A DNA stretch of 64,000 nt, taken from contig NC_089583.1 in NCBI RefSeq assembly GCF_019320115.1, positions 78,819,928 to 78,883,927 of the forward strand. The letters run 5' to 3'. This stretch comes from Miscanthus floridulus. Taxonomy: Eukaryota > Streptophyta > Magnoliopsida > Poales > Poaceae. How positions within the stretch are numbered: the first letter of the stretch is position 1; each line of letters starts with the position of its first letter. The notes under the pieces are model-generated. The model ran no database searches. It was given only the letters and a program-made list of their open reading frames with translations, and was not told the DNA's origin. Shown one piece after another: positions 1 through 12,075 of the stretch. The position numbers and the translations under genes are program-made.

Positions 1-1343
1 ATGGTGGCTTAGGGGGAACTTGGGTCAGCTACTCAGTGCACTTATTTTGGAGGACATGGAGATAGTGGGGTAGCAGGCTTTCACTCTTCTAGAGCTGCAC
101 ATAGAGATATTCCTGAGCCGTCCAGGGCTAGGGAACAAAAGAAGAAGTCAAAGTGGGGAAAGATGAGTGCATGGATGAAGGCAATCTTTGCTCATTGTGC
201 ATATGCTTCATAGACTGCTTATGAGGATAGAATGGAAAACAGGGAAGCAATGAGGCATGCTAGGGAAATGGCAGGGCTACCACCCCTTCCACCAGTGCAG
301 TTACCACCTCAGTTTCCTAACTTGCCTCGCCTTTCTTCCTCTGACGAGGAGCAGGATCAGCCACATAAGCACCATTATGACCAGCCAGATGATCAGCAGT
401 ATGGGCACTCATATGAGCCGTTTAGTTAGTACTATGAGTACCCATAGGGGCAGCATTTTGAGTAGCCCCCAAAGGCAGCAGGACCTTGGTGCAGAGATTC
501 ACTCCATAGAGGCCGATCCATAGGTTCAAGCAGCCTTGTTTCGCACATATTCTAGGAGACCGTGTCATTCGACGGATCAGCCAGGTCCTTCTACTTTAGC
601 TGGGGCATCTCCGCGACGTTCAGCACGCTTCACTTCACACACCCACATCGCAGGACGTGCCCGCGTTGACTCCGGCAGTGACGAGTGACTTTTCTTCTTT
701 TTCTTCCTTTTTTGGTACTTGATGCCAAAGGGGGAGAAAATTAGAGGGGGTCAATAGATTTTCGACGCATACCATGAGTTCTCTGCAGCTGCGCTTTGTC
801 CTGATCCTATGAGAGTAGTTGTTAGGTTGTGAGTTTGAGAGTCGCTCAAAACTCTATTTTATGAAATTAAGCTACTTTATGACTTAATTTGCTTTGGATA
901 TGGACATGTATTCATGGTTACTGTTTTAGCTTGTCATATTCTGAGTTTAGATTGTTTTATATTCATATGACTGCTGTAGGAACCTAATTGCTACCTGACC
1001 GATATAGTCAGGACGGCAGTACCGCCCTTTGAGGCCGGCAGTGTCGCCCTGTGCTGTATTAGCCAGGGTCTTGTGTGCTTGAACTAATATAACCTGTCAT
1101 ATGCATCACATTTATTTCTGTGACACCTTGTTCAGCACCCAACAGTAGGCATGGATGTAGGGGGAAGTTCTCATCACACCTAAAATGTGAATCGTGGCCT
1201 TTCATGCCAAATTGAGAATTCAAATCTCTATTCACATATTTAGGGGGAGGCTCCTACACCCATAGTTCAAAAATCTCAGTTTAGATTTCATATCTTTTGT
1301 AAGCTCTAATTGGGTTGTCATCAATCACCAAAAAGGGGAAGAT
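1..1343 (+). mobile_element. 3' internal region of a Sirevirus-like copia retrotransposon (truncated by window edge)
   Basis: This stretch lies directly upstream of a 3' LTR and ends in a polypurine tract. It holds a degenerate ORF near 120-430 whose reading is broken by stops; its visible part is rich in Pro, Asp and His. No reverse transcriptase or integrase is visible because the upstream part lies outside the window. Several purine-rich AGGGGGA-type tracts are scattered through it, a known hallmark of plant Sireviruses. The orientation (+) follows from the order degenerate ORF, purine tracts, LTR. The Sirevirus assignment rests on the LTR start and the repeated tracts, not on pol. Confidence 0.7.
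727..1342 (+). promoter_or_regulatory. Cluster of polypurine tracts (PPTs) upstream of the 3' LTR
   Basis: Purine runs occur near 728-750, 1159-1167, 1242-1250 and 1331-1342. The last (AAAAAGGGGAAGA) touches the LTR start and is the likely plus-strand primer. Multiple upstream copies of this motif are reported for Sireviruses. Confidence 0.6.
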
Positions 1344-2555
1344 TGTAAGTGCAATCAAGTCCTATTGTGGGTTTTGGCATTGATGGCCACCAAATTAGAG
1401 GACTAATGAGATTTATCGAGATGACAAGCAGGGAATCAAAAATGAGGATGATGTATAGGTTGCAAGTGTCCTAATTACAAAAGGTGGCTAGACCTAGCTC
1501 AAAGGAGGTTTAAATTTTTTTATGTTTTGAAATTGAGTTTAGGGAAAGCCATACTATTAAGAGGGATTTTAGGACAGTTGGTCAACTGTTGAACCAGATG
1601 CTCAAATTCTTAGATTTATATCCTCTCACCTAGTCAAAATAGCCAACCAAATTTCACCTCAACTTACCTATTTTGGCTAGGGCGGCAGTGCCGGCCTGTT
1701 AAGAGCGGCAGTGCCGCCCTTAACTGACCGTTGGACCCAAGGGGTATTTATACCCTTCAGGCCCAACCCACAACGGTCATCCACTTCACTAAGTCATTCT
1801 GCTTGAAACATAATAGAACCAAAGCTCACCCTCTATCCTCCATTATTGCTCCTTCATCTCTTAAGCAAATTCTTGATTCCAACCATCAAAACTTGAGAGA
1901 AAAGGCAGCAAAACTCGATTGGAGAGCAGATCCACTGATTCCCAAAGTCTAAGAGCATTTGGTTCATGTTTGGCTGACGGTTCTAGAGTTTGGTACTCTT
2001 GGAGCTTGCTCCTTGTCGGCTAGGCGTCGCCCTTGGGCTTGCCAACTCATGTGGCGGCCTTGGGAGGTTTGTAACCTCATTCTCAGAGCTAAGAAATCAC
2101 CTCTCACTTCAAGAGTTCATCCTCTTAATTTGAGAACGAGGGTAAGGCAAGCCTTTGTGGCAAGCCCAAGCCTTTTGTGGCTTCCTCAACAACATGGACT
2201 TAGGCAAACCTTTGTGGTGAGCTGAACCACGGGATAAATCTTGTGTCTCACGTGCTTCATCTTGTTTACTTGCTAGTTTAGCTCTTTGGTAGCTGGTGTT
2301 AGGGTTTGGTTGCTCGATCCACTCTTGTGTGGAGTTTCTGTGGTATTTAGTCTTTGAACTGGATCTTATCTTTCTATTGTAGGATTAAGCAGCTAATGGG
2401 GTCAGGTTTATCTCTGTAAAATCTTAGCTGTGTTAGATTTATTTTCGAAGAACGATAGTGCCGCCCTCTGTTCTGACAGAGTTTTGAGTTGAATTTTTAT
2501 AGGCCTATTTACCCCCCCCCCTCTAGGCCTTCTTTGTCTTCATATAGATCCTACA
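1344..2555 (+). repeat. 3' LTR of the Sirevirus-like element
   Basis: The LTR begins TGTAAGTGCAATCAAG immediately after a PPT and ends at CTACA, giving 1,212 bp with TG...CA termini. The end is preceded by a C-rich run near 2510-2522, as in other Sirevirus LTRs. Its partner LTR is left of the window, so the TSD cannot be checked. The short ORFs inside it (1731-1952, 1959-2225) are not regarded as genes. Confidence 0.72.
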
Positions 2556-3082
2556 CTTTGCCCATCCTACTTAGAAGTGGACAAGGTCATCTCAACCTTC
2601 TCGTTCGCTCCAAACCTCCAGCCGAACCCATAGAATCCCTATTGAGAGAGAATCTGTTGGAAGGCAGGTTAAGGAGCAATAGAATGCCACACGAGGGCTT
2701 TGCCAACCCCATCACAAGCAACGGAGCTGGATTCCATTTGAACATGCCCGTTAGCGAGCTCACCGAGCATGTCACTCGAGCCATCGAGGCAAGTGACATT
2801 AACTCAACCCCTCTGGTTGCGGAAACTGCGGATGGGGCGACAGTCACAAAAACAAGCCAACTCTCGACCAAATCCCTGCTATGCGTGGGGGCTCAAGGAA
2901 GGTTGGACTTGTGAGGAGACCGAACACACGATCATAGAACGATAGCTAAGATCCTAAGAAGGGGGTACATGCGAATACAAGAGATACTTTCTCCTACTAA
3001 GTTTCGCTATCCTCTCCTTGATTTTCAGTGACATCTGACCCTAGCAATGGCAAAGGGTCAGACGCACTCGGGGGCTAATAAA

Positions 3083-3125
3083 GGTATAAGTATACCTTTT
3101 GATAAAGGTATAAGTATACCTTTTC
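3083..3125. repeat. Short near-palindromic direct repeat
   Basis: The motif AAAGGTATAAGTATACCTTTT occurs twice in tandem, and each copy is close to its own reverse complement. It follows a perfect stem (TCTGACCCT/AGGGTCAGA) at about 3033-3061. No function is apparent. Confidence 0.7.
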
Positions 3126-3462
3126 TAAAATAGTCTCCGTGTCAGACCTCTTCCTCACGCTAAGCCTAGTGGCAAGGTTTGTGGAAATGAACAACTGAGC
3201 ATCCCAGGTCGGACTGCAAAAAGCCTACACCTCGGCGGCTATGGTGTCTTTGCTCACCAGCATGATCAAAGTTCCGCTCTTACACCTCGAGCCCTATGGT
3301 CTTAACAAACGGAAGGGTTAGAATATGTGAGCCCTTTCTTTCGCATACAAAAAGGGAAGAAAACAAGTTTGATCAAACAAAACGAAGTTATGAATTTGTT
3401 TTTATAAGGGTTGGCACTTGTTCATAGATTACAACAAGCGTTCATCTGATCTATTTGACTAA

Positions 3463-6400
3463 CTAGCCTCTCAGGAGGAGAACTATGTCTTCGACTTTGT
3501 CCACCAGGTCCCACACAAGAGGAGCCATCGCTGTCTCTATTTTGTCTAGCTCAGAGGCTTCGTAGCCAGGTGCGAAACTAAGGCTCATCGTCTCCAAGTC
3601 GATGCTGTCCGCGTAATGCGAACGAGCAATCACAAAAGCTTGGGTGATCCCGATGCGAAGAGCTTCCCTCTTGAGCTGGCGCACCTGTGCCGTGATATCT
3701 ATAGCATGGGCCACAAGCGAGTTGGTCCCCTCCGACAGCACCACCTCCAGGTCATCACATACCACTTTGAGGGCAGCGCTCAGGAGATCATGCTCATCGC
3801 TCTCCACCTAAAGGTTCCTCCATGCCTCGGCGAGCTCCGTGGCCAGCCCGGTGGAAATGCTCTTGGCCTCCAGCCTCTAGGTCATCGTGGTTCCGAGCTC
3901 GGCCTAGAGGGAGCCGATCCTCTGTTGTGCCTTGTCACGCTCTTGGATGGCCTGGTCATGCTCCGAGCGGAGCCTCCCCGTGGTTTGGAGTAGCTTATCT
4001 CGCTCCTTACGTAGCTGGGCAACCACCTCAGTATCCTGACTCGCCCTCCGCTCTAGGGCTATGAGCTTCTCCTTAGCTATTAACTTTAGGTTCTGCTCCA
4101 TCTCAGCCTCGGCCAGGAGATCAAGGATCCGCTGGTGGGCCACAGCGTCCCTCTAAAGTAATTCATCCTGCTCCCTCCTGACTCAGGTAGCATCCTCCTC
4201 ATCTTGCCGCGCCCTCGCCAATAGGGCCTCGAAGGCCTTCTCGATCTCCTCCTCATGCCGATGGGCCTCGGCCTCCCACAATCGAAGATTCTCTGCCTCC
4301 TCAGCAAGGGGAGTTAGCTCAGCCACCCTCTATTGGGCGGCAATGAGTTGGGTGGTCTTATCCACACGCAACCGGGCCTCTTTGATGAGGCGGTCCTAGC
4401 ACTCCTTTTGCTCACGAAGGAACTGGGATTTCTCCCGGCTACGAGCGATAAGGGACTGAAAAAAAACTGTCAGTTAGAACACAAAAATACATGAAAAAAG
4501 AAGAGGGAGAAAGGCAAGATTAAGTGAATACCCGGCCAGTGGGAACGACGACGTCACGCAGGGCACCCCTAGCCTGGCTTAGAGCTTCCAGCACAGCCAA
4601 AATCCCTTCGTTGAGACTCTCCTGCTCCATTCTCTCAACAGTATCATCGAGGGAGAAGAGTGTCAACGTTGGATCTTGCGGATCTATCCACTAGAGCAGA
4701 GGCTCGCCCTGCTTGGGCGAGTGGCTACCTCCTGACGTTAGGGCTAGGGGCAACTCCCCACTGGTCCTCTCAACCACCGCCATGACGCCCGGGGACCCCT
4801 CGGCCGTGTCCCCCTCCGTCCGACCCTTGTCGAGCAACGTCATTTGGGCCGCCGGAGGTGCGGGTCACACCACTGCCTCGGGTGCTGCCACGGTGGCGTC
4901 CAGCTATGGCCCACCTATCGCGGCCGCCACCACTTCTGCCTATGTCGGTGGGGCCTCATCTGCCTACGTCGCGCCCGCCGTGGTCGGTGCCACAAGCGCT
5001 TTCGGAAGCTCCAACCGACCTGTCATTGGTAGCGGCACCGCCTCCGTCGCTGGTTCTTCAGTGACCTCTATGGGCGCCCTTCGAGCCCCCATGTCCGCTT
5101 GTCCTGCCAAGGGCATGGGTGTCACTACGAGCGGTGCCTGGCCGGCTGATGAGGTAGTAACACTGGCGCCGCTCCCGCCCAAAATAGATGCGACATCGAC
5201 CGATGGCCACCGCCTCACCTAGAGGGCAACACTCTTCTTGGGCGCCAGCGCCAAAAATTGCTCCATCTCAAAATGCTACAAGAAATAAAAGGCATAAGTC
5301 ACACTAAAAACAGAGAAAAATAGAGAAAACAGAAGAGTCAACGACTTACATCGGCGATGTTGGGCGGAGGATATGTTTAGGGCACGAACACCAAGGTCCT
5401 TGCTCCACCTTGTCAGGGCGGGGCCATTTTGAGCCCACCCCCTACTCCTAGGCAGAGGGGCTCGCCTCCCTTGCATCCGGGGGCACGGCGATGGAGCCAC
5501 CCCCTCCATTGGCACCTCGAGCATGGTGGTAGATCTACTGCCCCTATTGGCTCTTGGGGTACGGCAGCGAAGCCACCCCCCCTCCATTGGCACCTCAGGC
5601 ACGGCGGTAGATCCGCCCACCCCTGCTGGCTCTTGAGGTATGGCGGCAGGGCCACCTTCCTCCGCTGGCATCTCAGGTGTGGTGGTAGATCTGCCTGCCC
5701 CTGCTGGTTCTAAGGGTGGGCCGACGGTCTAGCCCGTCTCCACCGACCTCACGGACACACTTTCCCCTCCATGAAATGGAAAAGGTCCCGACCCCTGCAA
5801 GGATGAGCGAGTACCTATCAGCATGCCCTCACCCTCTAGGCCATCACGCTTGGCATCATCAACTACCTCATCATCATCTTCGTCGTCGTCAATATCAGTT
5901 TCCTCCCCTTGCTCCTACGCCAGCAGCTTCTATTGCTTCTTCTTCCTCTCATCCTTTTTTGCCTTCCTCTGCTGCTCAGTCTCGACGTGGTTTGCTGCCC
6001 TCACGGTTGGGTCCCTCGGCAACAAAATCGGGTGATCCCTGAGGATGAGGTCCCTCGGCTGGTCCCCCAATCTCAATGTTACTATCAAGGGGTCATGAGT
6101 TCAATTAAAGAGAAGGCATGAGGAAGGGAAAACTTACTAGGACGATGTATCTGGGCTTCGGCCGCATTGGGGGTGACCTGGCACCGGGTACACAAAATCA
6201 AAGGGGGCGCCCACGCTATCCTAGGGAGACTCCATCACCTCCTTAATGCGCTGCGCCACTTTGGAGGGGGAGAGCGCCCCCTCGGTAAGCATCGTCCCAT
6301 CGTATGACGCTCTAGGCGCCATCACGTATAGGGGAAGCGCCCGCCTCATCAGTGGTGCCACCCTCCTCCCGTGGTAGGAGTCGATGATGCCCAACCCCTT

Positions 6401-7090
6401 CAGGCCTCTCTCCTTTAGGATCTAGATGGCGATGAGGTGGTCCCAGATCTTCTTCTTGTCTTTCTCCGAGACACCCCACTTCCTCCATGAGTCTGGGACC
6501 TCTTCGACTAGGCGCCCGGTGAACTCTAGAAGGAAAGGGGCTACGTCATTCTTGAGATAGAACCAATGTGAATGGCACCCCTTGTTGAAGGTTGACAAAC
6601 GCATTGGCGGGTATTCACCAACCCAGTTGTTTTAGAGTTGGATGCCGACGCATCCCATATGCGTGCTCAGCTAAGTTCGAGGTGATCAGACTCGGGGTTC
6701 CAACGTCCTTTGGTAAGGGTGACGGCGAAGAAGTACCGCCATAGATCAAAGTGGCGACCAATCCCCAGGAATCCCTCACACAGGGCAACAAACGCCGCCA
6801 TGTGCTAGATTCCATTCGGATTGAGGTGTTGCAACTTGAATTGGTAGTAGTGCAGCAACCCTTGGAGAAATTTGTGAGCAGGGGTCGCATGCCCCCGCTC
6901 ATGGAAACGCATGAACGAGACGACGTAGCAGTCGGGCGGCGATGACATGTCCTCCTCGCCGGGCAGCCACCACTCCCCGGCAGCGGTCTATGCGCCGAGA
7001 AGGCCACGGTGGACAAGGCCCTCCATGCGCTAGAGGGTGACATCAGAATGGCACCATGGTTCCATTGGAAGATGGGGTGGGTGGATGCGA
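3463..7090 (-). pseudogene. Degenerate antisense ORF with 'putative gypsy type transposon' (PF04195-like) domain
   Basis: Reading the minus strand from about 7090, conserved stretches remain. FHERGHATPAHKFLQGLLHY and LCEGFLGIGRHFDLWRYFF (about 6950-6720) match the PF04195 family. Next comes a segment with WFYLKND (about 6600-6420), then ALPLYVMAPRASYDG...LSPSKVAQRIKE (about 6340-6240). A Pro/Ala-rich region follows (5700-4700), then coiled-coil sequence (MEQNLKLIAKEKLIALERRA, 4143-3904) and a C-terminal ORF at 3807-3463. Several in-frame stops and frame changes break it, so no intact protein is expected. The family has no proven enzymatic role. Its position just inside the 3' LTR and its opposite orientation fit an antisense ORF of a Tat-type element. 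Confidence 0.68.
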
Positions 7091-7870
7091 ACTCGACGAC
7101 GGCTAAGACACAGATGCGGAGAACTTAGGTGATTGGCGGCGGAGGTTGCAGATGCGAAGGCAAGGAGGCAAAGTATGAAACCCTAGGGGTGAACCCTTTG
7201 GTTTTATAGGGGCGACGGATGCAAGGAAACCAACCATCTGCCTAGAGCTCCACGCCTCCCATGATCTACCACAACGTCACGCCACGGGATACGCGCACAC
7301 AATCCTTATCCTTTCCTTTGGGAAACTCGTCGGATGTTTTGCCTCTCGGGGTGGACCGGGACTCGTTACGAGTAAGAGGAATATGGATCAAAAGCGCATC
7401 TATGGCCTGTCTGGGCCTAGGAGTCCGACGGTTGGCCCATCAATGGGTCCAACAGCCGCTCTAAACACCCCTACGACAAAGGGTGGAAAGAGTTGGGCCC
7501 CGCAAATGGCCAGTGCCTAGGCGCATGAGCGCCATGGGCATCTCGACCCATGATTAAGTCTTAGTCAGGCTTTCCTTGAATGGATCTCCATGAACAGGAT
7601 ACCGGGACCCCAATCAAGCTATCCGACTAAATAACCACCAAATCACATGACCATACCTGCAAAAAGTTTGACCTCAGCGAAGAAGAAATCACCATCTTTA
7701 GGGCACACCGTGGGCAACAATAGAGGGCCAGGACTCTCAGAATCCTCTCTTTCGGAAACCCCTCCGAAGGAGTATCCTACTCCTCCGCAGGCTCGGAGGA
7801 TACACCCACCTGGTACGCTCGTGCGCACCCGTTGGTAAGTCAAAAAAATCCCCCAGGCAATTCTACTCAA

Positions 7871-7894
7871 ATCGCCTGGGGGCTTAGGGGATAC
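7871..7894 (+). promoter_or_regulatory. Polypurine tract of the gypsy element
   Basis: CGCCTGGGGGCTTAGGGGATAC lies immediately before the TG of the LTR. This G-rich form is typical of the grass gypsy elements whose LTR starts TGTCGGGGACC. Confidence 0.75.
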
Positions 7895-8129
7895 TGTCGG
7901 GGACCAATATTAGGGTACCCAAAGAGAAGGAGCTAATGATCATCAATATTGATTCATCCACGCGATCAAGAGCGTGACTACATCGCTTGCCGGGTCACTT
8001 CTCGTCCATCTGCCAAGACCATGGGCCTTGCCTCGTCTGACCCTCGAGGGTTAGCTCCGCCTCGGTGGGTGTTTTGGACACAGGCCGTGTCTCGCCCGAC
8101 CCTCGAGGGTTGACTCCGCCTCAGGCTAA

Positions 8130-8545
8130 CTCCCGAGGGCCAGCTCCGCCTCGCCCAATGTCTAGCGGTAGACTCTGTCTTGCTCGACGTTTGATGGCTG
8201 GCTCTGCCTCGCCCGACGTCTGAGGGTAGACTCTGTCTCACCCGACCCCCGAGGGCTAGCTCCACCTCGCCCGACGTCTAAGGGCTGGCTCCACCTCGTC
8301 CGACGTCTGGGGGCTGGCTCCACCTTGCCCGATGTCCGAGGGCTGGCTCCGGCTCACCCAATGTCTGAGGGTTGGTTCCACCTCGCCCGACTTCTGGTGG
8401 CTGGATCCGCCTCGCCCAACGTCCGGGGGCTGGCTCCACCTTGCCCATCTCGCCTGATGTTTGGGGGTTGGCTCCGCCTCGCTCGATGTCTGGGGGCTGG
8501 CTCCGCCTCGCCCGACATCTGGGGGCTAGCTCTGCCTCGCCCAAC
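8130..8545. repeat. 29-bp tandem repeat array inside the LTR U3
   Basis: The unit GGCTGGCTCCGCCTCGCCCG plus nine bases recurs at a strict 29-bp spacing (for example at 8285, 8314, 8343, 8372 and 8401), with roughly 14 degenerate copies. 29 is not a multiple of 3, so all frames give similar Ser/Arg/Pro-rich shadow ORFs. Confidence 0.85.
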
Positions 8546-9150
8546 GTCTTCACGCTGCTCCTTCATAACTACGCATGCAGATAAGGTAGGGCACTCAAGT
8601 CAACCACAATACCGAGGGCCATATCCTGCACGCCTGCAGGAAAGTACTATCAGGATATGACAAGAAGGGCGCTTTGAGACCTTCCAGGCATGTCAGAGCC
8701 CGAACAGTGTTGTAGACGTCGACATTTGTCTTACAGTGTTGTGGGCGTCGCCATTCGCCCTCGGGCGTGGATCCTGACGGAAGCTCACGACAACCACTAT
8801 GGGCTAGAAGGAAACTCGCATCACCTATAGTAACGGACGTGCGATCACTGTGCCGTCTGCTCCCTGTAGGGCCGCGGATCAGCACCATGGTTCGCCGTGC
8901 AGCCCGCCGGGACGGGATGGGACGTGACAACTTGCTGACAATGCCAGGACATGGCATTATCAGCGGGCAGACACCCAGCATGGCCCTATTAGGATCAGCA
9001 GACATGCACCCAACGTGGAGCTATCCCTAGCACCGTCTGCCATGTCAGCGGGGCTCGCACAGAGGAAAATGAAGACCCGGCATCTTTGAAGGACCTCCTT
9101 TGCCTCTGGTTTTTCTTCTTTCTCCCATCTGTAATCCCTACTCCCTGGCC

Positions 9151-9158
9151 TATAAAAA
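9151..9158 (+). promoter_or_regulatory. TATA box of the gypsy LTR
   Basis: TATAAAAA lies about 315 bp before the LTR end, where the U3/R promoter is expected. Confidence 0.6.
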
Positions 9159-9466
9159 GAAAGGGCACCGCACTAAGGGGATCAAAAAAACACATCACGC
9201 ATCACATCACACATAGTTGAGCAGCAACCAAGCTCTCGGCATCCATTTGACCTTTCCATCAGAGACTTGGGATCCATCCCTCTCTCGCCCGTTTATAACC
9301 CCTACTACGAACTTTTCAGTGCTAATAACACGAGCAGCAGCCACGAACTGGACGTAGGGGCATTCTGTCCGAACCAGTATAAACCTTGTGTCTTTTTAGC
9401 ATACCATCTAGACCAGACGCACAATAACACAAATTTACTCGTTGGTGTTTACTCGAAACGCCGACA

Positions 9467-10601
9467 TTTTTCATAAATATAGTACTTCTATTCTATCATG
9501 TAGTTAGTGTGTAATGGAATCCCTTTGGAAGCTAAAAAATGACATGTTGCTCGATAACCGACAGCCCACCAAACATCTCAGGGCATCTTTTATTGTATTT
9601 TTTATGCCACCAAACATCTACTGTGATGTCATATATGATCTAACCGTCATATATCGATTGTCCAAGATGGCCGAGGCGTCTTATCATGCATTGCATGGTC
9701 ACAAAACATCTTGTATTCAAAGACACAGTGTCATCCAGTGAATGTAATTTACTTATTTAACCTAGGAGCAGTCAATACAACTCTCTTTATTTACCGTCGG
9801 GAAAAAAAAACGTGAAAAGCCTATGCTAATGAAACTATCGTCCTGTTCGATTGGTTTATAAGCCGTATTTTTTCAGCCAATGAACAATATTTTTCTCTCA
9901 CAATAAATTAGCAACAATATTTTCAGTCATAGCTTATCAGCCAAGTAAACAAGACATATAGCCTCTGCCTGCTGACTCTAGCGGCGCCATTTACATTTGG
10001 AGAGAGAAGAGCAAGGAAAGGTCTAGCATCTCTAAATTCTTAAGATGGAATAACATTTTTTTTTGATTACCCACAAAGAATGAGAATCAAATGTGTTTTT
10101 TCCTAGTTGCGAGAAAAGACAAGGACAGGGCCAAACATCAACGTTTTAGCAAGTGTCAATTTCCATACGAATAGTTTTATGTCGTCAACAAACAACTCGG
10201 TCTTCAATCCTAAAAGTACCATGACAATTATATACAATAGTTTAGCAAACATCACAAGTGAGAATGAAGCACTCATAAATCATAATCCAACTTTGAAATA
10301 AAGAAAATAAATTGGAAAAATATCTAAGGGCTATATATGGCGGAGTGGGTTTAGCTTCGGATTGTAGGTAGAAATAGAATCTTTTGAGAAACTGACATAA
10401 TTTCATGAAAACGGCGTAAAAATATAATTAGAGTTATCTAAACTCTAAGATATCATAGTCTTCCGGCCAAATATGAATATCCTAGTGTAGCAAACACAGC
10501 ATAGGTATTGGTCAGTCACCAAACATATATTTTAAGAACTGATATAAATAGTAGGCACCTAAATTGGAGCTAAGGACAAGAGCAGAAAGTGGATTTAATT
10601 T
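9467..10601. other. AT-rich spacer between LTR elements
   Basis: Apart from one hAT-like MITE (separate entry), I see no gene. Short ORFs at 9514-9741 and 10107-10301 have low-complexity composition and no recognisable motif. Confidence 0.6.
9843..9953. mobile_element. Short hAT-like MITE, copy 1
   Basis: It starts CTGTTCGATTGGTTTATAAG, carries the central TTTTTCTCTCACAATAAATTA motif and ends TTATCAGCCAAGTAAACAAG, giving an imperfect inverted-repeat structure. At least seven relatives lie in this window (22983, 23900, 27487, 40074, 43633, 44233), all about 90-125 bp with a central TCTCACA/TGTGAGA. The family is abundant in panicoid grasses. Confidence 0.6.
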
Positions 10602-10606
10602 GTTGT
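10602..10606. repeat. Left TSD (GTTGT)
   Basis: GTTGT precedes the left LTR and recurs at 12681-12685 right after the right LTR. A 5-bp duplication is the signature of LTR retrotransposon integration. Confidence 0.85.
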
Positions 10607-11005
10607 TGTCGACAAAAGATGCTCAGCAGTCCTCCGAGAGGTATCCCACGAAGGTAGATTAATCGGTGAAGGTGCGCGTGACAGGAACCGGATGGTGACA
10701 CAAGGCGCAGAGACAGCGATTTAGACAGGTTCAGACCCTCTGATTGACGTAATACCCTACGTCTTGTGTCTTGGTGTATTGTATTGAATATGGGATCTGA
10801 TGGAGATATCGACTAGGGGACCCATGCCTCTCCTTATATACTCTAGAGGGATAGAGTTATAAGAAAAGTATCATATTTGGTACTATACAATATCTTACGG
10901 TGCACGTCGATCAGTGCCGTGCACGCCTTGATCTTGTAGGATGGGCCACCTCTGATGGTGCGGCTCATATCTTGTCTTATGGGTACCGGGGCTCATATCC
11001 CCACA
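10607..11005 (-). repeat. 3' LTR of the small LTR element
   Basis: On the minus strand it starts TGTGGGGATATGAGCCCCGG and ends CTTTTGTCGACA. A TATA-like TATATAAGGA sits at 10831-10840 on that strand. It aligns along its full length with 12283-12680. Confidence 0.88.
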
Positions 11006-11089
11006 GCTAGTCCCCGAGCATCTTGTATCCGTTGTGCAACGCCGTCTTGAGCTTGTTTGAGCAAGTGCGAACAAAGCCGAGCAATCAAA

Positions 11090-11230
11090 CTCATGGTCCG
11101 ACCACCATGATGAGTTGCCGAGCAACTGTGAACCATCGCCGAGCAGTGTGAACCATCGTCGAGCAGCTGTGAACCGTCGTCGAGCAGTGTGAACCATCGC
11201 CGAGCAGTTGTGAACCATCGTCGAGCAGTG
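11090..11230. repeat. About 20-bp tandem repeat (GTGAACCATCGTCGAGCAGT)
   Basis: GTGAACC(A/G)TCG(C/T)CGAGCAG recurs five to six times with 1-2-base length changes. It lies in the 3' interior of the small LTR element. Confidence 0.75.
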
Positions 11231-11600
11231 TATCCTAAGTAAAGCTTGCCATAAGGATGTAAGGAGCTCAAGATAAAATTTAAAAATTCTTCGACTTAGG
11301 AGAAGTGTAGCCACTTAGACTCCGTCAATAAGGAGGGTAAATCAAGAAATAAGCACTACATTCACCGCCAGGTGAAGTGTAGCCACTTAGTCCCCGAGCC
11401 TGGTGGAAGATGAAGAATGAATCTTGTAGCAGGGTCAAAGAAAAGAAGTCTGAAAGCTTGCCGACATCATCTGACATGCGCGTATCAAGACCCCAAACGT
11501 GCTGCCCAAGATCAGCACCCTGATCTGAATAGCATGGAGCAGCTTGATAGCACACCGATGAGACATAGCAAGATCCGACCACCAAGGGAGTCCTCAGCGT

Positions 11601-12075
11601 AGCTGGCAATGTACGAGCACCGAGGAGTCCCCGGTGTAGCTGGCGATGTCCGAGCACCGAGGAGTCACCGGCGTAGCGGGCGATGTCCGAGCACCGAGGA
11701 GTCCCCGGCGTAGCGGGCGATGTCCGAGCATCGAGGAGTCCCCGGCGTAGCTAGCGACGTCTGAGCACCGAGGATTCCCCGGCGTAGCTGGCGACGTCCG
11801 AGCACCGAGGAGTCTTCGGCGTAGCAGGCGACGTCCGAGCGTCGAGGAGTCCCCAGCGTAGATGGCGACGTCCGAGCGCCGAGGAGTCCCCGACGTAGCT
11901 GGCGATGTCCGAGCGCCGAGGAGTCCCCGGCGTAGCTGGCGATGTCCGAGCACCGAGGAGTCCCTTGCGTAGCTGGCGATATCCAAGCACCGTGGAGTCC
12001 CCGGTGTAGCTGGCGATGTCCGAGCACCAAGGAGTCCCCGGCATAGCTGGCGATGTCTGAGCACCGACAAGGTGA
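11601..12075. repeat. 37-bp tandem repeat array, about 12.5 copies
   Basis: The unit begins CTGGCGATGTCCGAGCACCG and continues with AGGAGTCCCCGGCGTAG, exactly 37 bp. Twelve full copies differ from each other by 0-5 substitutions. Because 37 is not divisible by 3, each minus-strand frame gives a 37-residue periodic ORF, so the long ORFs across 11594-12172 are not genes. Confidence 0.93.

Larger units (their letters stand above)
2556..7894 (+). mobile_element. 3' internal part of a gypsy (probable Tat-lineage) retrotransposon
   Basis: This block sits between the Sirevirus LTR and a different LTR that starts at 7895 and is preceded by a PPT. It has no visible reverse transcriptase or integrase. 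Its main content is a broken ORF on the minus strand, antisense to the element. Antisense ORFs at the 3' end are known from Tat-lineage elements such as Grande. The left end stops abruptly at the Sirevirus LTR, suggesting that the copia element inserted here. 2556-3460 holds only unrecognised short ORFs and a small repeat. Confidence 0.6.
7895..9466 (+). repeat. 3' LTR of the gypsy element
   Basis: It starts TGTCGGGGACCAATATTAGG and ends GAAACGCCGACA, 1,572 bp with TG...CA ends. It contains a 29-bp tandem array, a TATA box and a GC-rich U3. The 5' LTR is not in the window. Short ORFs on both strands inside it are products of the tandem array. Confidence 0.82.

Noticed and set aside
2489..2914. 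141-codon plus-strand ORF near the Sirevirus LTR end
   Set aside because: It starts inside the LTR, crosses an element boundary and has no recognisable domain.
11601..12075. Regular repeat array resembling a CRISPR locus
   Set aside because: Units are contiguous with no unique spacers, and the context is a plant retroelement. The 29-bp array at 8130-8545 is rejected for the same reason.
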